Assembly: GCA_027186245.1 (NCBI GenBank)
Contig: CP114486.1
Location: 12,042,501-12,106,500 of the forward strand
Length of the DNA stretch: 64,000 nt
Direction of reading: 5' to 3'
From: Coriaria nepalensis
Taxonomy: Eukaryota > Streptophyta > Magnoliopsida > Cucurbitales > Coriariaceae
Shown here piece after piece: positions 31,383 through 43,559 of this stretch. Numbering within the stretch: the first letter of the stretch is position 1; each line of letters starts with the position of its first letter. Position numbers and translations under genes: made by a program. The notes below the pieces were generated by a model. The model was not told where the DNA came from. It was given only the letters and a program-made list of their open reading frames with translations, and made no database searches.

Positions 31383-34300
31383 TCAATAAAATGTTTGAGC
31401 GGATCCATCATCTCCATCTCCACTAACGCTAAATACTACACCAGATCTGGAATTACCATGAACAAATTGATCGAACTCCACTTCCCTACTGCTACTTCTA
31501 TTACTACTATTATTACTACTACCACTATCTAAACAGCCGCCCGCTGCCGGGCCCCAATGCCTCCTTGAGTTTCTTTCACTATCTTCATAATTATGATACG
31601 ATGAAGATTCTCCAGAATCTGAAGGAATCCCATACCGGCTGTTATACCAAGTGGAACCCGCATCACCAAAAATGTACTCGGATAAGTCTTCTGTTGCAAC
31701 GGAATCCTTGGTGCTCGTGGTACTGCAAGAACTTGCATCTGAGCTGCTGAATATTGAAGAGCTCTCGCTTGCAGAATCTATCCTGTGGAATCTCCGATCT
31801 TCGGGTGCAAACATTTGGCTTCCAGGGGGTCCATGATTTGACTTCCAGTACGGGATGGATTTCCAATGTGACGTAGAACTGTTGTCCGTTTTTGGAGGTA
31901 CTGAGCTACTTCTTGACTTGGATTTTGTAAAGTTGGAACCGGAGGGAACTGCTTCTAAGCTTCTTTTCTTTATCTTTCCACTTCTTACTACTGCGGGAGG
32001 CCTCGGTGAATGCCTGAAAATACAAGTTCCCAATTCTATTAGTTTATATATTCACTTATTTTCTGCTAAAAAAGTATTTAGGTAGCAAAGATGAAAATCA
32101 ACCTTGCATATAGAAGCATGTATGCTCCTTCTGATAAGACCCTCTCCAGCACCACTGGCTCTACCTAAATTCCCAGAATTCAAGTAATTTAGTATTAAAA
32201 ATAAATGGTTCGGGACTAATAAACAGGTCTTCGAAGAAAAAAAAACACCTACCATGCTGTCGTCAATCTTGAACCAATCCCCATGGAAATTCTTAACATA
32301 GCATAAATAATGACCTGAAATCGAGGCATTCATTGTGTCCAAATGAACAACTACTCCATATAAGCTGTACAAAGGAGAGTCGTCACTTGGTCCGCTCATA
32401 TACGGAGCCATGTTTAGGATTTCTGGAAACTTCACTGATTTATTCAGTTTCTCAAAGTTGCCAGACTGCAAAGCAAGAATGGTGGGAGTATTACTACACA
32501 AAAAGGAAACTTGAAGACCTATAAGTTCAAAATTAATAATCAGACTTTACATGAAAGCGCTTCAACACAATCGTAAGTATATTTGGTGCTTCCAATACTT
32601 TCAACTTCTTTCTAGCCTTCTCATATGATTTACATCTTCATAAATAAAAAAAAAGGTATAAGATTGATAACACATTCAAGATTGGGAAAAAAAAACATAA
32701 AAATGAGAAAAATGTACCTGCTGCAACGGTACTTATTATCTCTTTTCAAGGTTTCGGCAGCGGTGAATTGAGCAAGAGCTTCCTCAAGAGTTCCAATGTG
32801 CCCATCTATTTCTACAGTGAGATCCATCATTCTCTCATACATCTCAGATTTTCCATGACACTTCAAGCATTTTATCTGAGAATCCAAGTTACAAGGAAAA
32901 ATATATAATTGAACTCAAGATGCTTAAATACTTATATAAGATTGTGATAAACCATTAAAACAAGATTAACCTTAGAAAGAAGGTGACCCCCAAAAGTGAG
33001 GCCCACTAAGGTTGTTTCTTCAGCCAAAGGACCCTGTGCCCCAGCTTCCTTGAGGCAAACTGATTGCATGGCATCAACAGCATACCTGTCATATTAGTAG
33101 CTGATCAAATTATGCAATGGTGAAGAGTAAAAAAAGTTTATTTATTTATGAATCCATTCCTACTATATAGTTATGGAGAAAACCCACCTCAAAAATTCAT
33201 GAGCATCTTCTTGCCTCCCATGGCTAAGATGACTTCCAATTTTCTGTATTTTGGATAATATCCTCACTGGTGAGAGTGGAGATGTCCCTTCCCTTGCCTT
33301 GAGAACTAGACACTCAAATTCACAGATAAAGCACCACTCTTTCTTTCGACCTATGAGAGAATAATACATTGAAAATTTGAGTCATTAAGAAACCTAATCT
33401 TTACAATTAAAGGTATCCAAAAATGTACAAAAAAGAATCTTGAAGAGACACTTGCATGCTTTGGAGTGGATCCCCTGTAGCAGGTAAGAAGTAAGAGGCC
33501 GAGTATATGCCAGACACTGAAGCACAGCATTGGCATAACAGCTGCAAAATTTCAAAATAAACAAAAGCATTAACAGTACAACAACAGTTAACTAGATATG
33601 TGATTATCTAGATTCTAGAAGGTATTTGTTTAAACCACAAAAATAATTTTTTTTTTTTTTTAAAAAAGAGAGCGCTCCACATCACCCACCTGTTCCCACA
33701 ATTTGAAAGACCAAAGGGGTATAAGTCCACCTTATTATAACAGTACAGCTCCACAAACAGCTCGTACGAGAAGATTAGCTGTCCGGAAAAAAAAAAAAAC
33801 AATTAACATGAGAATAAGATGAATATAAGTATGTTATGAACAAAATGAGGAGGCCATCAGAAAAATTCTGTAAGCAACCTTGCAGTTATATCTTCCAGAA
33901 ACCTCATTTCCAACCCCATGGTGACTGGATTTCAACTGTTTTGAAACTTTAAACTGCTGCACAATTTTCCGCATTGATGTTTTCAAGCCTTTACTGACAT
34001 TTTGTGGTAAGATTGCATTACTACCAGATTTTGCAGGCAAGGCATGAAAACCATCTGTAGAAGCCAAATGCCCTCCAACAGTTGAAGATAGATGTTCTTT
34101 GGAAGCATGAGACGGCAAAGATCTACTTTCTTTATCAAAGAGCTGTGAATTGTCTTCTCCCTTATCAGAAACAAAATCTGACCTCAAACAGCCTGCACTC
34201 CCAGATACTGGTCTCATTAAGGAAGAAGAATCTGATTCTAATTTTTCTGTTGTAGCAGCTCCTCTTGTTGGCTTCTTATTACCCACATTCATAGGATGAA

Positions 34301-36277
34301 CATCACCAGCTATAAGTTTCTTGCCTTTTGAAGATTTTGACTGAAATCCAAACCCTTTGTAAGTGAAACTAGAATCTTAGGCTCCTAAACGTATTAAACT
34401 GACATTTAAGGAAATTGAAATTTAATTCAGTGCATTTTACTCATATTTTAAAGGCCTAAAGTGGAGTTAATGAACCAAAATTTTGGGCCTTAATTGAAAT
34501 TTAATGATGTTCCAATATACCAAGTACTAACCTTCAAAATATGCCTGTTGGGAGCGATGTCACCAGGGTGAGCTATCTCCAACTTCTCAGAGGTGTCAGA
34601 ACGAAGGACATCCTTTGAGAAAACATTATTTGACTCACTTGTTCTGCCATATGGAGTGAAGTCAGTTGATGGTGACATGTTGGGAGATGGAAAATCTGCA
34701 TTTTCTTCTCTATGCTCTGCACAAGGCTTATTGATATAACTATCATCATCCTTCGATGAAATAGACTGAAATGAGATTTTAGATTTTCTTTCCATCACAA
34801 AAGCATTATCAGAAACTTTGGACTGGTGTTGCATTGCAGCTTTCTCACCAAACTCAATTCCTCCATCAAGGGGCATGCTGGCAGTAGTGTGACAACATTC
34901 ATCTCTGTGACCTTGTCTCCAATGAATAATTTGACACTTGCCAGAACTACAACGAACCAATTGCACATAAGAACCAGAGTCTTGACATAAAATTGTAGAA
35001 TAAACAGCTCTAATGCACAAGTAATAGCCAAAAAATGTAGAACTAATGACTATTGGATCATAAACAAAATGCTTCAGAATACATCAGACTAGTGTCAAGT
35101 ATACAAAAATAAATTACCAAAGAAGTTTGAGACTAATTCATCCAAAACTTAAACAAGAGACTGCCCACAGATAATATGAAAATTAAAAATTCAAGATGAT
35201 AACCGTGACCCTTAGGGTACTTCATAAATTTTCTTTGTATCCTAAAATTTTCTGTGTCCATATATGGAAAGACTTAGTTCAATCCGTTCATAACAAAGCA
35301 TACAGCATATTTACCAACCCAAATGTCATTTCTACGCCTAGCAACTTCCGCACGAGCAATAGCATTCCTCAACGGACATAGTTTCTAAACCATACAGGGT
35401 AGACTTGGACTCATTTCAAGAAAACAGTTGTAGCACCACGTACCTTACTGGCATAGCTTTCACAATTTTTAGTACAGCTCAATAAACTAAACCATACAGA
35501 TAAGACTTGGATTCATTAAAAGTAGTCACTACGTCATAAGCGATGAATACATCATAACCTTGAAGGTCCACCTCAAGTCTTTATCTTTACCAACATTTCA
35601 CGCAACCACATCAACTTATCCATGGTGACAACTTCTGACTCAAAAAGTCGTTAACCCTCATCTTTCCTCTACTCTTCGTTCTTTCATTGATGTATTCACT
35701 ATTTTTTACCCAAATGAAATCAGATTTCATCACCCCTAATTTCTTCATGCATAACTGGCCACAAGCGATATGCCTAATAGCTGCCACAAGCAACCGCGAA
35801 ATAGCAGAACTATTCTACCATTTCCACTCTTTTCGTTTAGGTAGAAGAAAAGCACAAAACCTGATAATCCCTTTAAAAAGAAGAGGGCTTTTTAAACAAT
35901 CAGTTCTAAACTCACTCTCAATATCCAGGACACCCTTGGACACTAAATCAAATCAACAAAAACTGAACCGAAATAGGGAGAATTAGAAGAGAATAAAGAA
36001 CTAACCAGTATCTCACAGCCTTGCATTGGGAGCATCTCATGGTGGTAGGGCGAAAACAGACGGCGCATTGCGGGCAACGAACAATCGGAACCGAACGGTA
36101 CTGAATCGTGGAGTGAACCTCAGCCATGACAGCCTCCTCAGACGCCATGGCAGCCAACCTCATGATCTCCTCCTTCTTTGCCAAGTCATTCCTCAACTTG
36201 TAACGGATTACAAGGAACGCAATCCAACCGAGGAACAAAATGAGGCTCGGAAACCCTAGATTTCCGGGGAGTAGCAT
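31383..36277 (-). CDS. UBP16: Ubiquitin carboxyl-terminal hydrolase, UBP16/17 type, with MYND finger
   Basis: A cysteine protease that removes ubiquitin. Exons (minus): 36277-36006, 34946-34532, 34340-33879, 33778-33690, 33541-33450, 33350-33188, 33085-32971, 32875-32718, 32635-32551, 32465-32253, 32164-32103, 32013-31383. All phases join, giving 918 aa. An N-terminal hydrophobic segment spans about 9-25. The MYND zinc finger is Cys71-Cys108 (CAVC, CSQC, CSGKCQIIHW, GHRDEC). A Ser-rich linker follows. The USP catalytic domain has the Cys box GLSNCGNSCYANAVLQC (nucleophile about Cys414), the zinc-binding CLKC and CSRC pairs, and the His box SGHYLCYVKN (His about 669) with DWFKIDDS. The C-terminal 210 residues are Ser-rich and disordered. 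The MYND-USP order is diagnostic of plant UBP15-19; the start and tail fit UBP16/17. Confidence 0.92.
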
Positions 36278-38224
36278 TTAAACTATTCTTATTAATTTAT
36301 CTTTACCGGCGCCGAGCATCAATCCAGAACAGAGAAACCCTGGGATTGTTATTTTACTATACATAGATTCCCAAAATGACGGCGGTAGAGCTGGTGGTAG
36401 GTGGCGGGCGGTGCTGCTGGTGCTGATGATGCGGCGGTGAAATTTGGTGAGAAATGTAGGGGTAAAATGGAAGTGAGAAATTGTAGTGATGAGGAAATTC
36501 GAGCATCTGGAATCACACGAGAAGACGTGGTTGAGTGGTTGACGTCGGACAGAGAGGGATCGGGTTCCGTAAAAATAAATAAATATTGATTTCTTTTTTG
36601 TCTCTTTTTTTTTTTTTTTTTAACCGCCAAAATAAAATTTTCAGACAAGAATCCACGCGGTAGATTCGAATTAGGCGGTAAAAGTACAGTAAGCTGATAA
36701 GTTCTAGCTAAAAAATGGGTTTTTATTTTGATAAAGTTGTTGGCATATATCTTAATTACTGTGTATATGAAATCATTTATATATTATATTAATTTTAAAT
36801 GTAATTAAAATTTATTAATTATAAATATAATTTATTTAAAAAATTCTCATAAAAAGTTTTATACGCAGAAAGAAAGTGACTTATGGATCAATAAAGAATG
36901 AGTATAATATTTTTAAAATATATTTGATTTGATTTCTTGAAAAAATAATATAAATAATAATAATAATTTTTTTTTATCTGTTTTAATTATTGAGAATATG
37001 AATAATAATAATATAATATATAATATTTTAAGATTAAATAAAATTTGAAAATTAATATAATAAAATATAAAATATATTTCATAGAAAAGTAATGGGAATC
37101 TAGGTGTTATATATTATTACTAAAATTGTATAGTTTAAAGGTTATTTTATTGAATAATAAAATGATCAGGATCACTAAGCATGTAGTATTAAAGTTGTTG
37201 GTTAATCTAAACATTATGTATTATGAATTAATCAGGATCCAAATTGAGTATGATGAGATCTACTCTTTCTATAAGTTCTAATATATTTTATTTGTAGGTG
37301 TGCTAATGACTATTTTAATTAGTGGCCAAACAACTACTTAATATATTCATATTTTTTTATTATTAATAATATGAAAAGTCATATTATATTAAAAATTAAC
37401 TAAACTACATCATATATTATATAATTAATATATGAACTTTAATACTATAAGCTCTTATTTGATCAATAAACACAATTCTCGTAAGGTAATAATTATTAAA
37501 TGAACTTTATTTATTGTCGAATAAATCATATCATAAGTCCTTAATTTTAGATGATTTTTCATTTGAAGGTGCGATTAACGAAGAGTGTGTCATTTCAATC
37601 TCCTCAGTCGTCAACTGCTTGATTGAGCCAAAGATAATTGGAATTCCGTTTCCGACGGCCGAAGTCATGAGCTGAGGAGCACCCCCTCGGCCCTCATCAC
37701 ACTACTCGATTCGCCTAACGGCTAGGGATTGGGACCTCATCGCCGTATCGGAACTCACCCTCCCTTTTATGTATGAGGTTACGCAAGCATCTGAGGCACT
37801 AGGAAGGCATCATCATTGATCAATATTGTCGAGTGATTTAATATTATACTATGTTGCGTCCAATAGATGAGTGACATCTCATCAAGTACGGAAAATTCCC
37901 ACCGCAGGCGGTGGGCCACAACTTCTTCAACTCGGATGTCTTGATTGGGCAAATAATTAATTGGGTCAACTTTTATGGACTAATTATGAGAATAAGAGAT
38001 TGGGGGGGGTGCATTGTGTCCCCCCCTCCAAAATCAATTATATAGGTATGTTTCAATTTCAAAAGCCAGCGAAACATCAACCCTTATCCTTTCCTATTTA
38101 TTATTGTTAACATCTTCTTTCTTCCACAATGGAGTTTCTTTGTTTTTATTATTGTACTGTATTTTAAAATGCTCCTCAGACATTCATTTTTTATATTATT
38201 AATAATTAACCATTTCTTAACACA
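36278..38224. other. Intergenic DNA with an unexplained GC-richer island
   Basis: From 36278 to 36650 there is moderately GC-rich sequence with a weak 62-codon plus-strand frame that I do not accept as a gene. From 36700 to 37550 the DNA is very AT-rich. At about 37565-37960 the composition changes sharply (CCGACGGCCGAAGTCATGAG, later CACCGCAGGCGGTGGGCC). On the minus strand of this island a frame reads GAPQLMTSAVGNGIPIIFGS and runs about 55 codons, with no family recognised. It may be a transposon or gene fragment. A run of G and C (38006-38030) follows. Confidence 0.4.
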
Positions 38225-38306
38225 GTCGCTTTGGCCGAGTGGTTAAGGCGTGTGCCTGCTAAGTACATGGGGTTTCCCCGCGAGAGTTCGAATCTCTCAG
38301 GCGACG
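38225..38306 (+). tRNA. tRNA-Ser (GCU anticodon)
   Basis: An 82-base cloverleaf with a long variable arm. The acceptor stem GTCGCTT pairs with AGGCGAC and G is the discriminator. The D-loop contains GGCCGAGTGGTTAAGGC. The anticodon stem TGTGC/GTACA holds loop CTGCTAA with anticodon GCT. The variable arm is ATGGGGTTTCCCCGC and the T arm is GAGAGTTCGAATCTCTC. Internal A and B boxes are intact, and no intron is seen. The long variable arm and anticodon agree on serine. Confidence 0.95.
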
Positions 38307-39570
38307 AAGTTGTTTTCCATAGTGTTTTATTATTGACGTTAACTGGGCCCACGAACAAGAGCTTTTGTCCTGTTGAGTCCAGCTGTCATTTCCTCTCCCA
38401 GATACGACCTCCGCGTCCGACAGACTACGGTCGGAGAAAAAAATAAAAAAAAGTGTCGGTGGAACATTCAACCGCGTAAAGACACGTGGATTAACCAAAT
38501 GTTGAAGAAGAAGCCAAGCCAGGCATTATTTGTTTTATATCAGATGCGCGGGAATCCAGAGTGCGATCAATAATGCTGCCACTTTCCCATAACGAACGGA
38601 CACCTGGAGGCTGGAGTTAGTTCAACGCTACTACGTACTCAGCTACTACATTCAATTCATCCTTTTTAATAATTAAATTAATTACTTAATAATTATAATT
38701 AACGGTTTAAATTGAAAGAAAGAGATTAATTATTATTATCATGATGCTCGCTCTAAGTCAAAACCATTGAATCATATAGGAAGGCTAAAAAAACATGTTT
38801 CCACTTTTCAAGTCTTACGAGAGTAAAAGGTAAAAGAGTTTATAATGGGCACACGGTGTGAAACAATCCACACGGATCATCCCCCTTCCTATGAAAAGTT
38901 ATATTCATTGTTCTCACTAAATAATTTTGACTCACGAACGTAATAATCATGCATTAAAAACATATATACATATAAAGCTTAGAACAAATTTCGTTATTCT
39001 TCCTTGTGAGTGAGAATACTGATTTGAATCGATATGATATATTTTTATTTACGGAATTATATTTAATTTAAGATCATTAAAATATGTTTTGAATTGAAAA
39101 TAAATATGTTTTTATTGGGCCCCCATAAACTCAATGGAACCCCACCTCACCATCGCCTCTGGGCCCACCAGGCCTAATCGCGTATAAGATGCAGAAAAAT
39201 CTCAGTTTGATATTTCCACCTCCTTTCCTTTTCTACTACTACTTCCGTCCCTATAAATTGTCTCCCCTTTTCTCCTTCCTCAAAACCATAACCTCTCCCA
39301 ATAATTTGTTCCCCATCAGCATATGTCTCAAAGGCCTGCCGTCCCTCACTCTTCCTCTATAGCTTTCGGCCTCCATTCTCATCTCCTGGTTTCCAGTGAG
39401 ATGACCTCTAACTCCAACTGGTCCCCTTGATCATCCGAATCAAATCCTCTTTCTCCTTCTTTCTTTCTTTCTTTCTTTCTTTCTTTGCCTCTTCTCCAAA
39501 GATCCGTTTGTTTCCCGAGAAACCGGCAAAGAAAAAGAAAATTTTATCCGTCTTGATCCTTTACTCTGTC
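38307..39570. promoter_or_regulatory. Intergenic DNA and carrier promoter with TGGGCC motifs
   Basis: No gene is recognised. Close to the carrier gene, TGGGCC-type motifs (near 39117 and 39161-39167, the second TGGGCCCACC) resemble site II elements, often found before genes for mitochondrial proteins. The leader has a TCTTT microsatellite at about 39455-39487. A frame running upstream of the chosen ATG (from 39427) is considered untranslated leader. Confidence 0.4.
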
Positions 39571-40536
39571 ATGGGCATTAAAGGTTTCGTCGAGGGCGGC
39601 ATCGCCTCCATCGTGGCCGGTTGTTCCACCCACCCACTTGACCTAATCAAGGTCCGAATGCAACTCCAGGGCGAGGCTGGTGCTGTGAACCCGAACCCGG
39701 CACTAAGGCCGGCTTTATCTTTCGGTCACTCATCAGCTCCTGCATCTGGATCCACTCACATCCCGCAGCCACCGCCGCCGCGTGTCGGTCTGATATCAGT
39801 TGGCACACGTATAATTCAACAGGAAGGAATTGCTGCTATGTTTTCCGGCGTGTCTGCCACCATTCTACGGCAGACTCTATACTCCACGACCCGGATGGGA
39901 CTCTACGACATCCTTAAACAAAAATGGTCCGACCCGAACACACGTAACATGCCTCTAACGAAGAAGATCACAGCCGGTCTCATCGCCGGCGGGATCGGAG
40001 CTGCCGTGGGGAACCCAGCCGACGTGGCCATGGTTCGCATGCAGGCGGACGGGAGGCTCCCGGCAAATCAGCGACGAAACTACAAAAGCGTAGTAGATGC
40101 GATTACTAGAATGGCTAAACAAGAAGGTGTAACCAGCTTATGGCGCGGCTCGTCGCTGACGATAAACCGAGCGATGCTAGTCACGGCTTCACAGCTGGCT
40201 ACTTACGATCAGATCAAGGAGATGATATTGGAGAAGGGCGTTATGGGAGATGGGCTTGGGACCCACGTGACTTCGAGCTTTGCTGCTGGGTTTGTCGCGG
40301 CGGTTGCTTCGAACCCAGTTGATGTGGTGAAGACTCGGGTTATGAACATGAAGGTCGAGCCGGGGGCAGAACCGCCTTACAAGGGTGCTTTGGATTGCGC
40401 TATGAAGACGGTTCGGGCCGAGGGGCCCATGGCTCTTTACAAGGGTTTTATACCGACGATTTCTAGACAGGGACCGTTTACCGTCGTTCTGTTCGTCACG
40501 TTGGAGCAAGTCAGGAAATTGCTTAAAGATTTCTAG
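39571..40536 (+). CDS. DIC1: Mitochondrial dicarboxylate carrier (DIC/PUMP5 type)
   Basis: An inner-membrane transporter that exchanges malate, oxaloacetate, succinate and similar acids with phosphate or sulphate. The gene is intronless; 321 aa. I start at MGIKGFVEGGIASI, the conserved beginning of plant DIC1-3; an in-frame upstream extension is rich in Phe and Ser and does not fit the family. Three tandem carrier repeats carry the signature Pro-x-Asp-x-x: HPLDLIKVRMQ (about 21-31), NPADVAMVRMQADGRLP (middle), NPVDVVKTRVMNM (C-terminal). A Pro/Ser/Ala-rich insertion after the first signature (about 40-75) is typical of plant DICs. The C-terminus EQVRKLLKDF is family-like. GC content is clearly higher than in the surrounding DNA. 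DIC1 and DIC2 cannot be separated with certainty here. Confidence 0.93.
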   Translation: MGIKGFVEGGIASIVAGCSTHPLDLIKVRMQLQGEAGAVNPNPALRPALSFGHSSAPASGSTHIPQPPPPRVGLISVGTRIIQQEGIAAMFSGVSATILRQTLYSTTRMGLYDILKQKWSDPNTRNMPLTKKITAGLIAGGIGAAVGNPADVAMVRMQADGRLPANQRRNYKSVVDAITRMAKQEGVTSLWRGSSLTINRAMLVTASQLATYDQIKEMILEKGVMGDGLGTHVTSSFAAGFVAAVASNPVDVVKTRVMNMKVEPGAEPPYKGALDCAMKTVRAEGPMALYKGFIPTISRQGPFTVVLFVTLEQVRKLLKDF

Positions 40537-41976
40537 ATCGTGATCATGATGATGACGAAGAAGATGAAGTTCTAAAGTCTAATATTACACGTTTAAAATA
40601 TTTTTAAATTACTTATGTTTTTTATTTATTTTTAATTCGTTTACGTTCCTAGACTTTCGGAAGTATCAAAAGGGGAAAAAATTATTTAAACAAAAAATAG
40701 TTGTAAGAAAAAGACATGATTGGAGTCTATCCAGGAATATATACTGTACTAAATTTCCTTAGTTATGGGATATTATTTGAGTTTTTAATCGGTATTTATT
40801 TAATTTTATATTTTCTTTTTAAGGAAATTGTGTTAAGTATTGATGATTTTTTCATTAAATTTGAAAATTAATTCTTAGATTATCGTAAGAAGGTAAAATT
40901 CTGATGTGTTTAATAATTTCCGATTAGTATTTGACTTTTTCTTCACATTTTTTATTTTATCTTCAACATTATTAATTAGTTAGATCATGAAAGACTTTTA
41001 TAGATCTATAAATTTATAACAAGCAAAAATGTCAACCTCATTACATACTCAAAACTTAGCGAAGACTTTTATAAAAATGTCAATGTCTTCAAATTTACAC
41101 TAGCCAATTTCAAATCCAAGTGAAAAAATAAAATAAAAAAAATCAATTGCTGCAATAAAACGTAATCTGATTCCAATTGCTACTATACTTAAAGACTTCA
41201 TTTCTTGACCCCACACGACTACACGTGGCACTTGCAGATGGTATATATGTCAATTGGGTCTCCTCGATTTGTATGGTACCTTCTTTCCACTTCAAGAAAA
41301 AGTTAAAAATAAATTTCCTTATTACAAAACAAGTAATAAAAAAAAGCAAAAAAAGTCTCCCACACGGAAAATGTTTCTCCAAAATTACCAAAATTAGTCA
41401 TCCCTCAACTGTACGGTGGGTGCTATATGGATGCCACGTGGCGGTTTATTAATTTTCATTAATTATTTAACTAAAATTTAAACTCATAGAAAATTTAAAC
41501 CTTGAGATCTTTTATGACTTTGTAAGAACAAGACTCTTAACCTTCGAATTTACAAAATTATTAGAAAATTCTATTTTATTTTTGTATTATAAAATCAACA
41601 TTTATTAATTTAATTATATAATATAATTTGAAAGAGACATACATATATGTAAAAAAAATTAATCAAATAAATACAAATTTAATATCTTATATCAACAAAG
41701 GAGTGAAACGGAAAAAATTATAATGTTAATAACATTTGACCACAAAAATTCTTATTAAAATGAAGAGGAAACAAATCCAATATAAGCCCGATACTTTCAT
41801 TACATAACTCCGACACCACAGAAACATCATCCATGAAACATAATCTGATTTCAAACCAGATGGAAAGAAGAACAAAACAAGAGTCTACAAAAAGAAAATA
41901 TATTAATCTATACAGAGATGGTTTGTTTAGAAGAAAATAAAAGAAGATACATTCAAGACGATTATTTTACAACCAA
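40537..41976. other. Intergenic DNA
   Basis: AT-rich, between the ends of two converging genes. A slightly GC-richer part at about 41190-41450 contains short frames on both strands with no recognised homology. Nothing else is seen. Confidence 0.4.
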
Positions 41977-43559
41977 TCAAATATCATCTGAGCCCAGAAC
42001 TTGCTTCTTAAGCTCTTCAATTTTAGCACCCAATTCGTCCCTGTTTTTCTGTGAATCAAATGGAATTTCATTAGTAAAGTTATTAGATGATTAAACTTTC
42101 TACGCAACGAATAATAGGGGACACAAGGGACTGACTACCTTAAAGATCAAATAACGAGAAGTGAACCAGAATGTGTAAGCAAGACCCACAACTTCCATCA
42201 ACTTGGGAAACTGTTTCAGCAAATTATGAGCAGCTAGTGAGTTTAGCAGGAAAAAAAGAAGAAGAAAAAAAAAACGATCTTAATAAACTACAAACTTAGT
42301 TGTGTAATTGTAGTTGCTCTCACCACTGGAACAGCATCTATGGAACCAACAACTGCAGATGCCAACCACAAGGCAACCAGTGCACTACCACCAAGTAGAA
42401 CGATGGAATAAGCATCATTAGGGTCCAACTGCAAGTAAAAAACTGAAAATAAATGACGGGCAGAGATATAGGAGGTGTTCAAATCCAAAAAGGATGCAGC
42501 AATCCAAACAAATGTGGTGCGATGAGACAAGGGGATTGGACCCTTATTTGATAATGAAGAAACACTAGAATCATTCAGGAAAAATACAAGCGGCATGGAA
42601 ACAGTATATCATATCAAGAGAGAATGAAAGAGGCAAGTTGGAAAAAAAAAAAACACAAACTGCGAAAATTGAGTTGCTCAGGTAACCGCTCAGGTCGACA
42701 TAGTCGATGATTCATGTAATGTTGAACACCAATCATTTCTGAAAGCATCATCATGGCAACTCAACTTGCATTCTCAACTAAAACCTCCCTCATTGTATTA
42801 CAGTAAAAAAAAAAAATTTTGACATAAAGAAACCAACTTTATAGAAATAACGCCACTTAGAAACCAGAAAATATTCCACATAGATATTATAGTTTTATAA
42901 TCGGTACTACAATATCTGAAAAGATAGTTAAGGATTTGAAGGAAGCAGAAAACACTCACGTTAAGCTTATCAAAGAACTCTAATGACTGTGTCTGCTCTT
43001 CCTCTACCGAATCTTCTTTAGGAATCTCAGACCTCACCGTCTCATTGTACACATTTTTATCAGACGGTGAAGAACTTTCCAAAGTGATCACCCCATTTCG
43101 GCGTTCCTTACTATATGGACTTGATCCACTTGATATATCATCAGACGGTGACGCTCTAGGCCGCAAACCAGTAAAAAGAATCCCTGAAATATAAGTTACA
43201 AAAGTAATGAAAACTCCACAGGATTAAAACCTAAGCCCTAGCAGACAATAGATCGGTGATTTTGAACAAGGACGGAAAGGAAAGCGTACAGAAATGGAGC
43301 ATTTTACAAAAATAACACAGAAAGCGAGAGAAAAAGAACGCGAACTAAGAGAACCTAGGACATGGACTGGATCTGATCTAGAGTGTTAAAAAGGATGAAG
43401 AAACGTACGAGAATGAAGGCCGCAACGACTATGAGTGAGAGAACTTAGGGTTTTGTTTAGGAGGAGAGAGTGGTTGAAACGGAGGTGAGTTTGGATGGCG
43501 GCAACTCGTCCGTTCTGAATCGGAAGCGTCGCCATAGCTCGTGTCGTACAGAGCTCCAT
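41977..43559 (-). CDS. CURT1/CAAD-domain thylakoid protein, probably CURT1D-like
   Basis: CURT1 proteins bend thylakoid membranes at grana margins. Exons (minus): 43559-43409, 43183-42960, 42428-42324, 42210-42139, 42048-41977; 207 aa, all phases join. Residues 1 to about 60 are a Ser/Arg/Leu-rich transit peptide. An alternative ATG at 43535 starts MATLPIQNGRV. A Ser/Glu-rich linker contains SPSDDISSGSSPYS. The CAAD core begins LEFFDKLN and LDPNDAYSIVLLGG, with two hydrophobic segments (about 130-155 and 165-183: ALVALWLASAVVGSIDAVPV and VGLAYTFWFTSRYLIF). The amphipathic C-terminal helix is KNRDELGAKIEELKKQVLG. The linker between transit peptide and core suggests the CURT1D subgroup. Confidence 0.85.

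Noticed and set aside
36401..36589. 62-aa plus-strand frame upstream of the UBP gene
   Set aside because: Gly/Ala-rich start, no homology, no splice or promoter context.
39427..39570. 48-residue N-terminal extension of the dicarboxylate carrier
   Set aside because: Built largely of TTTC repeats; the family starts at MGIKGF and carriers do not need such an extension.
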